A DNA stretch of 42,866 nt from Pseudanabaena sp. lw0831 (GTDB taxonomy: Bacteria > Cyanobacteriota > Cyanobacteriia > Pseudanabaenales > Pseudanabaenaceae). Numbering within the stretch: the stretch's first letter is position 1; the number at the start of each line of letters is the position of its first letter. The translations under genes were made by a program, and so were the position numbers. Positions 22,108-30,171 of this stretch are shown here, piece by piece. The DNA is taken from NCBI RefSeq assembly GCF_016584665.1, contig NZ_BBJB01000007.1, positions 1-42,866 on the forward strand, given 5' to 3'. A model generated the notes under the pieces. The model made no database searches, had not been told where the DNA came from, and saw only the letters and a program-made list of their open reading frames with translations.

Positions 22108-25100
22108 ATGAGCAACCAAAACTCTTCCAATCCGAAACCGACAGGATTTAGCATTAGCGCCACAGCGATTCGCCGCCACATCGGTACGCTGATGTTGACG
22201 ATCGCCATTTTTGTGATGGGCGCATTTTATATAACTCGCTTACAAGTGGATTTGCTGCCATCAATTGTTTATCCTCGTATCGGCGTTCAAATTGATGTTC
22301 CAGGGGTGTCTCCAGAGGTAGCAATTACCGAAGTCACCAAACCTCTAGAAGAAGCTTTAGCAATTACTGAAGGTGTGAATCAGCTTTTTTCGCGTACTCG
22401 CGAAGGGCAGGTGCGAGTTGATTTGTTTTTTGAAGCGGGTAGTGATGTTGATCAAGCTCTTAATGACACTGTGGCTAGTTTCAACCGTGGTCGTAGTCGT
22501 TTACCCGATGTCGTTGAAAATGAAAGAATTTTTAAATTTGATCCGTCCCAATTTCCAATCTATGAGTTTGCTCTCACATCTCCTTCTTTGTCATTGCCAG
22601 AATTACGAATATTTGCGGATGAAGAGTTGGGACGTGAACTAGCGATCGTGCCAGGGGTTGCAGGTGTTGATGTAGTTGGTGGCGTAAAGGAAGAAGTACA
22701 GGTTAATCTTGACTTGCCCCGCTTACAGTCCGCAGGTGTAAGTGTTAATGAGGTTTTGAATGCGCTGCGCGATCGCAATATCGATATTTCTGGTGGGAGG
22801 CTCCGCAATGGCACGGTTGAGCCACTGACTCGAGCGATCGGCAAGTTTAAAAATGCTCAAGAGCTAGAAAATTTATCCTTTGTTGTTGGTAATCCATCGG
22901 CTACAACTCCGTCTAGACAAGTCTATTTGCGAGACTTTGCTGAGGTTATTGATAGCACTGAAGAACAACGGGTTTTTACTACTTTAAATGGACAGGAAGC
23001 AGTGCGGTTGTTAGTAACTAAGCAGCCCGATGCAAACACCATTGAGGTAGTTGATCGCGTAAAAGAAAAGATTGCCAATCTTCAGGAAAACGGCTTAATT
23101 CCCAGTGATGCTGAGATAACGGCGACCATTGACGAGTCAAAACTAATCAGAGCTTCCGTTGCCAATGTTACATCCTCTGGCATTATGGGAGCCTTCCTCG
23201 CGGGTGGTGCTGTACTGCTATTTCTTGGCTCAGTGCGACAGACCCTGATTATCACCCTTGCGATTCCTCTGGCTACCCTTGCCTCCATTATTTGTATGGG
23301 CATTTTTGGATTTTCACTTAATCTGTTTAGCTTAGGTGGTCTGGCGCTGTGCGTAGGGGGTGTCGTAGACTGCTCGATCGTGATGTTAGATAACATCATC
23401 ATCGGCATTGAGAAAATGCGAAAAAGTAATGGAGTTCAAGATACGATCGCTCAGTCCCAAGCCAGCAGTGCCGAAATAGAATCAGCACTAGTTGCTTCCA
23501 CAAGTACAAACCTCGTCGTAATTTTTCCGTTTTTATTATTGGGTGGATTCCTGTCGCTGCTATTCAATCAACTGATTCTCACGATTAGCTTTGGCAACAT
23601 CGCCGCGATCGCGATCGCCATCACTGTAGTACCAATGCTAGCCTCACGTTTATTATCCATTCCTTGGTCGAGTCGATTAAGTGAAACATGGTTTATGCGT
23701 GGATTTCAGCAACGATTTGAAGCTGCCACCTTGGGCTATGCGGGTTTTTTAGCAAGGATCATCCATTATCGTCTATTGGTAGTAATTGGACTGTTTGCTG
23801 TGCTTGGTGGTGGTGGCTTTCTTATGGCAAGACAACTGCCGCAAGAAATCATTCCTCAAGTTAAAACAGGTGATGTCAGCGTCAATGCTCAGTTCCCAGC
23901 AGGTACAACCCTTGCCGAAAACCGTAGGGTGATGGAAATCGTCGATGAAATTCTGATTAAGCAGCCTGAAACTGCCTATGCTTTCTCCACTATTGGCGGT
24001 GGTTCCTTTGGTAATAACGTTACTTCTAATCCCTTACGCAGTGGTAGTACAATCACGCTCAAGCCAAATGCGGATCTTACTGGTTTTGTGAGTCGCGTGA
24101 ATCGGGAAATTGCCAAGCTAAATTTGGCAGGCATCCGAATTCGGGTTAACCCTGGGCAAGTGCGCGGGATTATTGTAAATAATTCCCCTGTACCCAGAAC
24201 GGATATTGATGTCGTTTTGCAAGGTAATAATCCAGACCTCTTGACGCAAGCAGGTTTAGAAGTTCTTGGAGCCTTAGAGAAGTCAGTCAAAGGCGCGAAC
24301 TTCCGTCCCGACACCGATGCTCGCCAGCCTGAAGTCCAAATTATTCCTGATTGGGAGCGTCTGCAAGCTTTAGGGCTATCCACGCAAGCGATCGGCTCAA
24401 CTCTGCAAACCGCGATTACAGGTTCAGTCCCCACGCAATTACAACGCGGCGATCGCCTGATCGATGTGCGCGTTCAGCTTGATCCTAGCCTACGCAAAAA
24501 TTCTTCGCAATTGCAGCAAGTCCCTCTATTTGTCAGCAATAATCGCCCTGTCCGCCTTGCGGATGTGGCAACTCTGCGCGAAGGTCGCGCCCCAGGGGAA
24601 ATTCAACGAATTAACCAACGTCAAGTTTATCTAATTCTCGGTAGCATGGAGCGTGGTGCAAGTCTCAGTGGTGCGCTCCAACAAACTGAACAGGCGATCG
24701 CCGAGGTTAAGTTGCCAGATGGAGTAACGGTACTGCCTAGTACTGCCAAGACAGCTAACGATAATCTCTCAAAATCTTTTTTAGTATTGGGTTTACTGGC
24801 TTCCTTCTTAGTGTTTGTGGTGATGGCGGTGCAGTACAATTCACTACTCGATCCATTAGTAATTATGCTGACGATTCCTCTTGCCCTTGCTGGTGGTATT
24901 TTTGGTCTATATGTGACCAGTAGCTCTATTAACGTGATTGTTGTAATCGGGGCAATTTTGCTAGTTGGTATTGTCGTAAACAATGCGATCGTGATGGTGG
25001 AGTTCGCCAACCAATTACGAGAGGAGCAAAAATGCAGTCGTATTCAGGCTATTTTGCAAGCTGCACCAATCCGGTTACGTCCGATTTTAATGACCACAAT

Positions 25101-25311
25101 TACTACTGTAATTGGTGCTTTCCCTCTAGCGTTGGGTGGTGGTGAAGGCGGCGAGTTCTTACAGCCTCTTGGAATTGTCACTTTTTCTGGATTGGCTCTT
25201 GCGACCCTTCTAACCCTATTCCTAATTCCCTGCTCCTATGTACTTTTTCATGAGTTTAATTGGGCTAAGGTGAGACAACTAGTACCAGTTAGAGTATTTA
25301 CGAGAAATTAA
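22108..25311 (+). CDS. RND superfamily efflux pump, AcrB/HAE1-like
   Basis: 1067 residues with the duplicated RND plan: a first membrane helix (about 22-42), periplasmic porter domain, helices 2-6 (about 350-560), second periplasmic domain and helices 8-12 (about 890-1055). VVDCSIVMLDN in TM4 aligns with the proton-relay GLLVDDAIVVVEN of AcrB: D421 is kept and the second aspartate is cysteine (C422). In the TM10 region VVNNAIVMVEFANQL has Asn where AcrB has its lysine. Drug or metal substrate cannot be told. The AGAGG ribosome binding site is at about 22097. Confidence 0.93.
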   Translation: MSNQNSSNPKPTGFSISATAIRRHIGTLMLTIAIFVMGAFYITRLQVDLLPSIVYPRIGVQIDVPGVSPEVAITEVTKPLEEALAITEGVNQLFSRTREGQVRVDLFFEAGSDVDQALNDTVASFNRGRSRLPDVVENERIFKFDPSQFPIYEFALTSPSLSLPELRIFADEELGRELAIVPGVAGVDVVGGVKEEVQVNLDLPRLQSAGVSVNEVLNALRDRNIDISGGRLRNGTVEPLTRAIGKFKNAQELENLSFVVGNPSATTPSRQVYLRDFAEVIDSTEEQRVFTTLNGQEAVRLLVTKQPDANTIEVVDRVKEKIANLQENGLIPSDAEITATIDESKLIRASVANVTSSGIMGAFLAGGAVLLFLGSVRQTLIITLAIPLATLASIICMGIFGFSLNLFSLGGLALCVGGVVDCSIVMLDNIIIGIEKMRKSNGVQDTIAQSQASSAEIESALVASTSTNLVVIFPFLLLGGFLSLLFNQLILTISFGNIAAIAIAITVVPMLASRLLSIPWSSRLSETWFMRGFQQRFEAATLGYAGFLARIIHYRLLVVIGLFAVLGGGGFLMARQLPQEIIPQVKTGDVSVNAQFPAGTTLAENRRVMEIVDEILIKQPETAYAFSTIGGGSFGNNVTSNPLRSGSTITLKPNADLTGFVSRVNREIAKLNLAGIRIRVNPGQVRGIIVNNSPVPRTDIDVVLQGNNPDLLTQAGLEVLGALEKSVKGANFRPDTDARQPEVQIIPDWERLQALGLSTQAIGSTLQTAITGSVPTQLQRGDRLIDVRVQLDPSLRKNSSQLQQVPLFVSNNRPVRLADVATLREGRAPGEIQRINQRQVYLILGSMERGASLSGALQQTEQAIAEVKLPDGVTVLPSTAKTANDNLSKSFLVLGLLASFLVFVVMAVQYNSLLDPLVIMLTIPLALAGGIFGLYVTSSSINVIVVIGAILLVGIVVNNAIVMVEFANQLREEQKCSRIQAILQAAPIRLRPILMTTITTVIGAFPLALGGGEGGEFLQPLGIVTFSGLALATLLTLFLIPCSYVLFHEFNWAKVRQLVPVRVFTRN

Positions 25312-25348
25312 TTCAATAGAATTTCGTAGCGCTTTGCACTCTAAAATC

Positions 25349-25391
25349 AAAAAGAAGAGGTAGTACAAAATACTATCTCTTCTTTTTTTTG
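25349..25391 (+). terminator. Rho-independent terminator of the RND operon
   Basis: AAAAAGAAGAGGTAGTA, loop CAAAA, then TACTATCTCTTCTTTTTTTT: a 17-bp stem with one G-U pair ending in a T-run. Confidence 0.92.
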
Positions 25392-25423
25392 ATGTCAGAT
25401 ATTTTCTGTAAAATCTAAGCTTT

Positions 25424-25864
25424 ATGCCTCGTATTAAACTCGAACCTCTAGGAATTACGATCAATGTCTCTGCCAAAGATAGATTGTGGCGATCGCTTAA
25501 ACATGCCAAGGTCGAACTAGCTGCAACCTGTAATGGACAAGGAACCTGTGGGACTTGCGCCCTACGTGTATTTGATGGCGCAAGTAGCCTTAGCCCCATG
25601 GAAACCCTAGAGCAAATCACTCTCAAAAATACACGCCGCGATCTTTCTCTTTATCGTCTGACCTGTCAAGCTTCAGTTTTAGAAGATGGAGTCATTTTTT
25701 ATTTAGATAACAAAGCCGATAAAAAACTAGCCCAAATTTTTGCACGTCTAAAAAATCGACTTGCTCCGCGCAATATCTATCACCCCATCACAGGAGCATT
25801 GCTAGTCCAAGAAGGAAACTTGATCACGCAAGAGATTTTAGAGCGTTTACTAAGTGATTGCTGA
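25424..25864 (+). CDS. 2Fe-2S ferredoxin with C-terminal extension (PAP-operon type)
   Basis: 146 residues. The cluster ligands are C36, C42, C45 and C81 (CNGQGTCGTC ... TCQASV), a plant/adrenodoxin-like 2Fe-2S fold. After residue 95 comes an extension ending YHPITGALLVQEGNLITQEI; the same motif ends the other ferredoxin of the window (27189-27704), whose four cysteines stand at identical positions. The two are therefore paralogues of one subfamily, distinct from photosynthetic PetF. It has its own terminators on both sides, so it is monocistronic. I link it to the V4R operon by this similarity and proximity; the electron partner is unknown. Confidence 0.88.
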   Translation: MPRIKLEPLGITINVSAKDRLWRSLKHAKVELAATCNGQGTCGTCALRVFDGASSLSPMETLEQITLKNTRRDLSLYRLTCQASVLEDGVIFYLDNKADKKLAQIFARLKNRLAPRNIYHPITGALLVQEGNLITQEILERLLSDC

Positions 25865-25866
25865 AT

Positions 25867-25897
25867 AAAAAAAGGAGCGCAGTGCGCTCCTTTTTTA
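25867..25897 (+). terminator. Rho-independent terminator after the ferredoxin gene
   Basis: GGAGCGC, loop AGT, GCGCTCC, with A-run before and T-run after; three bases past the TGA of the ferredoxin gene. Confidence 0.92.
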
Positions 25898-25922
25898 TTC
25901 ACTAGTTTAGTTAAGTAGCTAG

Positions 25923-26005
25923 GCACAATTAAATATAAAACCCCAAAATCTGTACCGCCCGCATAGCGAGCGGTACAGATTTTGGCTCTGTTTTTTTAAT
26001 TATGC
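25923..26005. repeat. 83-bp palindromic MITE-like element, copy 2
   Basis: Inverted copy of 20461-20543: ends GCACAATTA and TAATTATGC, centre AAAATCTGTACCGCCCGC, then ATAGCG, then its near complement. Same length, a handful of substitutions, several of them compensatory in the stem (the C/T and G/A pair in CTGTAC-flanking positions). Confidence 0.85.
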
Positions 26006-26326
26006 TGAGGTACTTAGTGTTAAAAATTACATATTTTTTTAAACTTTTAGCTACTTATCTTTTAAGAGGTTATAGACTGGTTAACAAAATTATTATCTCT
26101 AACAGGAGCATCTTTCATAATTTATGAATTCACTGAGTTTTGTCCTACATTCCCCCGTAGGATTGCACATTTCTGTTAATCACAGACTTGAAAACCAGTA
26201 TGTTTCGGATTGGGGAATTTTATAAATTTGCTATTCTAATTTTTTAATCATTTTTTAATCATTAATCTGAATTTAGGCTTTAAACCTTATAAAAAAATTT
26301 AATAAAACATTATAAAAAACCATAAA
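26006..26326. promoter_or_regulatory. AT-rich regulatory region upstream of the V4R-ferredoxin operon
   Basis: 320 bases with no gene. TTTTTTAATCA occurs twice in tandem (26240-26250, 26251-26261), followed by TTAATC (26262-26267): an 11-bp period, one helical turn, as bound by OmpR-type regulators. AAAATTTAATAAAACATTATAAAA nearer the gene is too AT-rich to place a unique -10. Binding is inferred, not shown. Confidence 0.4.
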
Positions 26327-27181
26327 ATGCAGACATTAACAATGAATAACTCAGATTCTTTTTTTGAAGAATTGGTGGATAAGCGGCCCCGACAAAAGCA
26401 GCTTATTCACTTAGCTTTAGCTGAGTCAATACCAACCGTATCGCAAGTCATTCTTCAAGAAATCAAAAAGGATAACCGCTGGGTTCCTGAACTCTGCTCC
26501 AATTATCAACAATTGGTTCAGACTGTAACTAGCCAATCTTCCGATCTGATTTTATTAGGTAAATTGGAAGATTTAAATTGGCTGGAGGCTTGCCGCCGTT
26601 GCCACAAACTATGGCAGAATTTGCCAATCATTCTACTAGTCGAACAAATAGAAATTAGTGATTTCTTTCGGAATTGGGCGATTGATCGCGGGGTGCATGA
26701 TGTGATCAGCGTTCATCCTCAAAATGTGCATCAATTTCAGACAGCCTTAATTCGCAACTCTCTCCAAATTGCAATTCAAGACTCTCGCAAAAAAGATAAT
26801 TTTGAATCCTATACAGTTGCGAAAAAGCCTGACACTTTGACTTGGGAGGCAACTCTAGTAGCCCTAAACCGTTTGACCAAGTACAGTTCCAGCTATTTGG
26901 GACCACTGGCGATCGCCAACTACTGGAAAAAAAGCCATGCCAGTCTAGTCACACTCCATCCATCTCTAGAATATTGGAAAATTGACTATCAAGGGCACAT
27001 CAGTTGTCCTTTTATCTCTGAGCAGATTGACTCCCTAACTTCTGAGCAATTACAGGATGTGCAAACATGGGTAAGAGCTTTCTTGAAAGAATGTGAGCGA
27101 GTCATTGTAGACTTCTCGCAGATACTGCTATCGAAGTCTCTATCTGCCGATGTTTCCATGCTAATTTCCTCCGTCGAATGA
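26327..27181 (+). CDS. Receiver-like protein of the PAP-like operon
   Basis: 284 residues. Residues 25-150 look like a degenerate response-regulator receiver: LIHLALAESIPTVSQVILQE, DLILLGKLEDLNWLEACRRC, NLPIILLVEQIEISDFFR and GVHDVISVHPQNVHQF follow the beta-alpha alternation, but the acidic pocket and phospho-acceptor aspartate are not in their usual places, so phosphorylation is unlikely. The C-terminal half (170-284) is of no family known to me. First gene of a tight rightward operon: the next gene follows by seven bases. Start ATG at 26327; a second ATG 15 bases on is possible. Confidence 0.65.
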   Translation: MQTLTMNNSDSFFEELVDKRPRQKQLIHLALAESIPTVSQVILQEIKKDNRWVPELCSNYQQLVQTVTSQSSDLILLGKLEDLNWLEACRRCHKLWQNLPIILLVEQIEISDFFRNWAIDRGVHDVISVHPQNVHQFQTALIRNSLQIAIQDSRKKDNFESYTVAKKPDTLTWEATLVALNRLTKYSSSYLGPLAIANYWKKSHASLVTLHPSLEYWKIDYQGHISCPFISEQIDSLTSEQLQDVQTWVRAFLKECERVIVDFSQILLSKSLSADVSMLISSVE

Positions 27182-27188
27182 GATTGCA

Positions 27189-27704
27189 GTGAAACAAATA
27201 AAATTACAGCCTTTAAATCAAGATGTGGAGGTTTCAACCGACAGTACTTTACTTAGTGTCCTGCTGAAACAGGAGATGAATGTACTTCAAGCCTGTGGAG
27301 GTCAGGGGCGATGCGCAACTTGTCATGTGTATGTTCAAACTGGTGCAGAAGCCCTAAGTCCCAAAAGTGAACAGGAGATATTAACCCTTAGTTTTATCGC
27401 TTCATCTCAAGCAAATTCTCGCTTGGCTTGTCAGGCAAAGATTTGGCAAGATGGCTTAGTGATTGAAGTTCCACAAGGTATGTATATCGGTTCAATTGGG
27501 GAATTAAAGACCTTAATCGGAAAACGTGCCCAACAAAATCTGATCCATCCTTTAACTGGTGAAGTTTTAGTTGAAGAAGGCAAGCTGATTTTGCGATCGG
27601 CTTTAGAAAAGATGGCTGAGATTGATTCCTCCTTCAGCAGTGGTTTAAGTCAAATTTTATTGCCAACAGAAAAACTCATAGTTTCGGAAAGATCGCATGA
27701 ATAG
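27189..27704 (+). CDS. 2Fe-2S ferredoxin of the PAP-like operon
   Basis: 171 residues, GTG start at 27189. Ligands C36, C42, C45, C81 (CGGQGRCATC ... ACQAKI), the same spacing as the ferredoxin at 25424. It carries the same C-terminal motif, LIHPLTGEVLVEEGKLILRS, plus about 30 further residues. In Synechocystis the slr0144-slr0152 operon for photosystem II assembly includes 2Fe-2S ferredoxins together with V4R proteins; the same combination here supports a role as electron carrier for that assembly system. The correspondence is recalled, not searched. Confidence 0.85.
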   Translation: MKQIKLQPLNQDVEVSTDSTLLSVLLKQEMNVLQACGGQGRCATCHVYVQTGAEALSPKSEQEILTLSFIASSQANSRLACQAKIWQDGLVIEVPQGMYIGSIGELKTLIGKRAQQNLIHPLTGEVLVEEGKLILRSALEKMAEIDSSFSSGLSQILLPTEKLIVSERSHE

Positions 27705-27783
27705 AATCTTAATAAATGACTGAAACTGGCGATCGCAAATTTATATTTACATCAATTAAATTGAATCAATCTGAGGATTGCAA

Positions 27784-28515
27784 ATGACCAAATCAACCTT
27801 TCGATCTAATGAAGAAGCAATTCTTCCATTAACACCTTTATCTCAAGTTTGTCATTATAGTCGCAATACTTTTTTTGAATTTGATCAATCTAAAGGTCAA
27901 ATTAGGGACTGGAACCAACATCAATACATATTGGCTAGCGATGATTTTATTGTGTCACTGCTCAAAGGACTAGACCATGAAGTCGGCGAAGCATCTGGCT
28001 GGCTGATGTATTTAATTGGCAAAGATTGGGGGACTGAGGATGCCAAAAATTTTAAAATCTGGTTTGAGAGAGATTATCAATTTAGCGTTAGTAAATCTAA
28101 TCTTAGTTTTGCTCTAGAAACTTGGTGGTGGCCATTGACAGCGCAGGGCTGGGGGAAATGGAATGTTGATCTCAGTTCAATTCGTGAAGGCTTCATTTTT
28201 ATTGATCTATTTGATTCGGCGGTCGCGAAGTCGATGGGGAATATCGGTAAGCCTGTGTGTTTTCTCTATGCAGGATTATTAGCGGGCTTCTTTTCGGTGA
28301 TGCTCAATCGGGGTCTGAGTAGTACCGAAATCCAATGCTATTCAATGGGTAATGATTTCTGTCGTTTTTTGATTGGTTCAGAAACTCGTATTAAAGCGGC
28401 CGAATTTTGGCTAAGCTCTGGAGCTAATGCTCAAGAAATTGAGAAAAGGCTGTTGGAGCAGGATGCTGCTAATACTGCTGGGCTAACCAAGTCAATGGAT
28501 ACAGGAGGTATTTAA
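27784..28515 (+). CDS. V4R (4-vinyl reductase) domain protein, PAP-like operon
   Basis: 243 residues from the ATG at 27784, with GAGG seven bases upstream; an in-frame TTG at 27778 is less likely. The C-terminal half has the V4R pattern: AGLLAGFFSVMLNRGLSSTE, then CYSMGNDFCRFLIGSE, with cysteines and aromatic residues typical of this small-molecule-binding domain. V4R proteins of this kind (Slr0144 and Slr0147 in Synechocystis) are connected with photosystem II assembly and were proposed to bind bilins or chlorophyll precursors. A second V4R gene closes the operon at 29452. Confidence 0.85.
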   Translation: MTKSTFRSNEEAILPLTPLSQVCHYSRNTFFEFDQSKGQIRDWNQHQYILASDDFIVSLLKGLDHEVGEASGWLMYLIGKDWGTEDAKNFKIWFERDYQFSVSKSNLSFALETWWWPLTAQGWGKWNVDLSSIREGFIFIDLFDSAVAKSMGNIGKPVCFLYAGLLAGFFSVMLNRGLSSTEIQCYSMGNDFCRFLIGSETRIKAAEFWLSSGANAQEIEKRLLEQDAANTAGLTKSMDTGGI

Positions 28516-28516
28516 G

Positions 28517-28918
28517 TTGAGAAAAAGAAATAACCATCGGGACAATCATTTTTTAAAAAATTGGCTGCATTGGCTCAAAAAACTATGGAAGTCATTGATC
28601 AACTTTTTTACTAAGGATTTGAGTGGATTCAATTCTAGGCGATCGCCCAAATCGCAGCAATTAAGTTCTTCACGGCGATCGCAACGCTATGAAGAACTTA
28701 ATGATCAATTACATCAGGACGGCGAACCAGCGATCTTGAATTCGCGTCCAGCACCTTTTTTATTAGGTTTAGAAAATATTGACAATTTGGAATTTTTAAC
28801 GACCAAAGAGTTGATTGAGCAAATCGAATGGAATGCCGAGAGTCAGGAAATTTTGACTGCGAAGGAAGAAGATTTGACCTTGCTAGAGGATTTGCTCGTT
28901 AATTTCCCTGAAACCTAA
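28517..28918 (+). CDS. Small basic protein of the PAP-like operon
   Basis: 133 residues, TTG start at 28517 with AGGAGG eight bases upstream, one base after the previous gene's stop. The N-terminal third is strongly basic (KNWLHWLKKLWKSLINFF), perhaps an amphipathic helix that touches the membrane; the middle is low complexity (SPKSQQLSSSRRSQR, partly encoded by HIP1 octamers), and the C-terminal half is acidic (AKEEDLTLLEDLLVNFPET). No known family. Its place between V4R and the next small gene matches slr0145 in the Synechocystis operon order, as I recall it. Confidence 0.65.
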   Translation: MRKRNNHRDNHFLKNWLHWLKKLWKSLINFFTKDLSGFNSRRSPKSQQLSSSRRSQRYEELNDQLHQDGEPAILNSRPAPFLLGLENIDNLEFLTTKELIEQIEWNAESQEILTAKEEDLTLLEDLLVNFPET

Positions 28919-28933
28919 CCCAGACTCAGAGAT

Positions 28934-29455
28934 GTGCAAGGCATATCTATTTCTAAACCATTATTTAATCACAACTTTAAAAAAATGCTTACTCTATTAG
29001 AAAATGTTTTAGACCGTGCCGACGGCTCCTACATCACGCCCGAAGATTTACGGACTTTAGATCGATCGATCTCTTCTTGGCAACAGCGTCGTCAAACCTA
29101 TGATTTGATTCAGTCCAAGGAAAATATCATTCTTGAGCAGGTGATGCAACAGATTCAAACTAAGGCTCCAGATGTGGCGGCAAAGTTGACTGTCGATGGC
29201 GGCAACAAATGCAATCGAGATATGGCTCTAGTACTGCGCTACTGTGCCACGGCGATGCTGTTGCAAGATGAAGAGATACTTAAAGATCGATTGCTGTACT
29301 GGATGCAGAACATTATGTTGGCGCTGAAAAATCAGCGGATTAATGATTTTGTCTATCGCTCCTTACAGAACTCTGTACGGGAAAATCTCCCTAAAGAGAA
29401 TGCTGATTTGCTCCTGCCCTACATTGCGATCGCACACCAATGGTTAAGCCAATGA
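28934..29455 (+). CDS. All-helical protein of the PAP-like operon
   Basis: 173 residues by the GTG at 28934; the ATG at 28985 would give 156. All-helical and soluble: LTLLENVLDRADGSYITPED, then DRSISSWQQRRQTYDLIQS and ALVLRYCATAMLLQDEEIL. I recall globin-like or phycocyanin-like helical proteins at this place in the slr0144-slr0147 order, and the segment NKCNRDMALVLRYCATAML with two cysteines resembles the chromophore region of phycobiliproteins (RDxxxxLRYxxYA). It may therefore bind a bilin. It overlaps the next gene by ATGA. Confidence 0.72.
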   Translation: MQGISISKPLFNHNFKKMLTLLENVLDRADGSYITPEDLRTLDRSISSWQQRRQTYDLIQSKENIILEQVMQQIQTKAPDVAAKLTVDGGNKCNRDMALVLRYCATAMLLQDEEILKDRLLYWMQNIMLALKNQRINDFVYRSLQNSVRENLPKENADLLLPYIAIAHQWLSQ

Positions 29456-30135
29456 TTCCCAATTCAATTCCTAGCAATTACTTTTCGCCGCGTTTTTATG
29501 TCAAGGCTGATCCTGCAACAGGATTACTGTCTACGCGACAAGGCGAACGTCTTGTCGCTGTGCCAGATTTTTTATTACGAAGTATCCATCGGGCGCTTCA
29601 GTCTGAAGCTGGACAGGCTGGGGCTTTGGCTCTCTACACCTTTGGCTTTGGTTGGGGTGGTTCCTTTTACGATCATATTCGCAGCGAAATCGAGTCCTAC
29701 AGAGGCACAACAATCATGGCAACTAACGCGATCGAGTTTTTCGCTACGATGCGTCAACTCTGGACCGTGCATGGTATGGGGACGATAACTCTTGACTTTA
29801 GCCATCGCCAAGATGGGTTGATTGTGGTAACTACCGAAAATTCGATTTTGACAACGGGTAGCGAAATTGGCTTGCTGTCAGGCGATCTGCCTTGGCATCA
29901 GTTACAAGCAGGATTTATTGCGGCATGGTTTTCGCGCTGGGCAGGCAAGGATATCCGCGCCTGTGCAACTGACTGGTCATCTCAACCTGATCGTGATTAT
30001 ATTGGTGATACTTCTCAGGATAGCTACACGCGCTTTCTAGTTGGAGTAACTAGCAATGTTCAACAGATAGAACCTTTAGTAAAACAAGGATTGAGAACCA
30101 TAGAAATCTTGAAAAAGCTAACAGCTAAATCATAG
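29452..30135 (+). CDS. Second V4R domain protein, PAP-like operon
   Basis: 227 residues from the ATG at 29452, which overlaps the previous stop (ATGA); an ATG 12 bases earlier is also in frame. The N-terminus (SPRFYVKADPATGLLSTRQG) and the C-terminal V4R part (LQAGFIAAWFSRWAGKDIRA, then DYIGDTSQDSYTRFLVGVTS) match the Slr0147-type protein as I remember it. Paralogue of the V4R protein at 27784, with the cysteine-rich CYSMGNDFC motif replaced here. Last gene of the operon, ending 36 bases before the convergent helicase. Confidence 0.82.
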   Translation: MIPNSIPSNYFSPRFYVKADPATGLLSTRQGERLVAVPDFLLRSIHRALQSEAGQAGALALYTFGFGWGGSFYDHIRSEIESYRGTTIMATNAIEFFATMRQLWTVHGMGTITLDFSHRQDGLIVVTTENSILTTGSEIGLLSGDLPWHQLQAGFIAAWFSRWAGKDIRACATDWSSQPDRDYIGDTSQDSYTRFLVGVTSNVQQIEPLVKQGLRTIEILKKLTAKS

Positions 30136-30171
30136 ACAATTGCGCCACTAAAACTGGTTCTTTATTAAATT

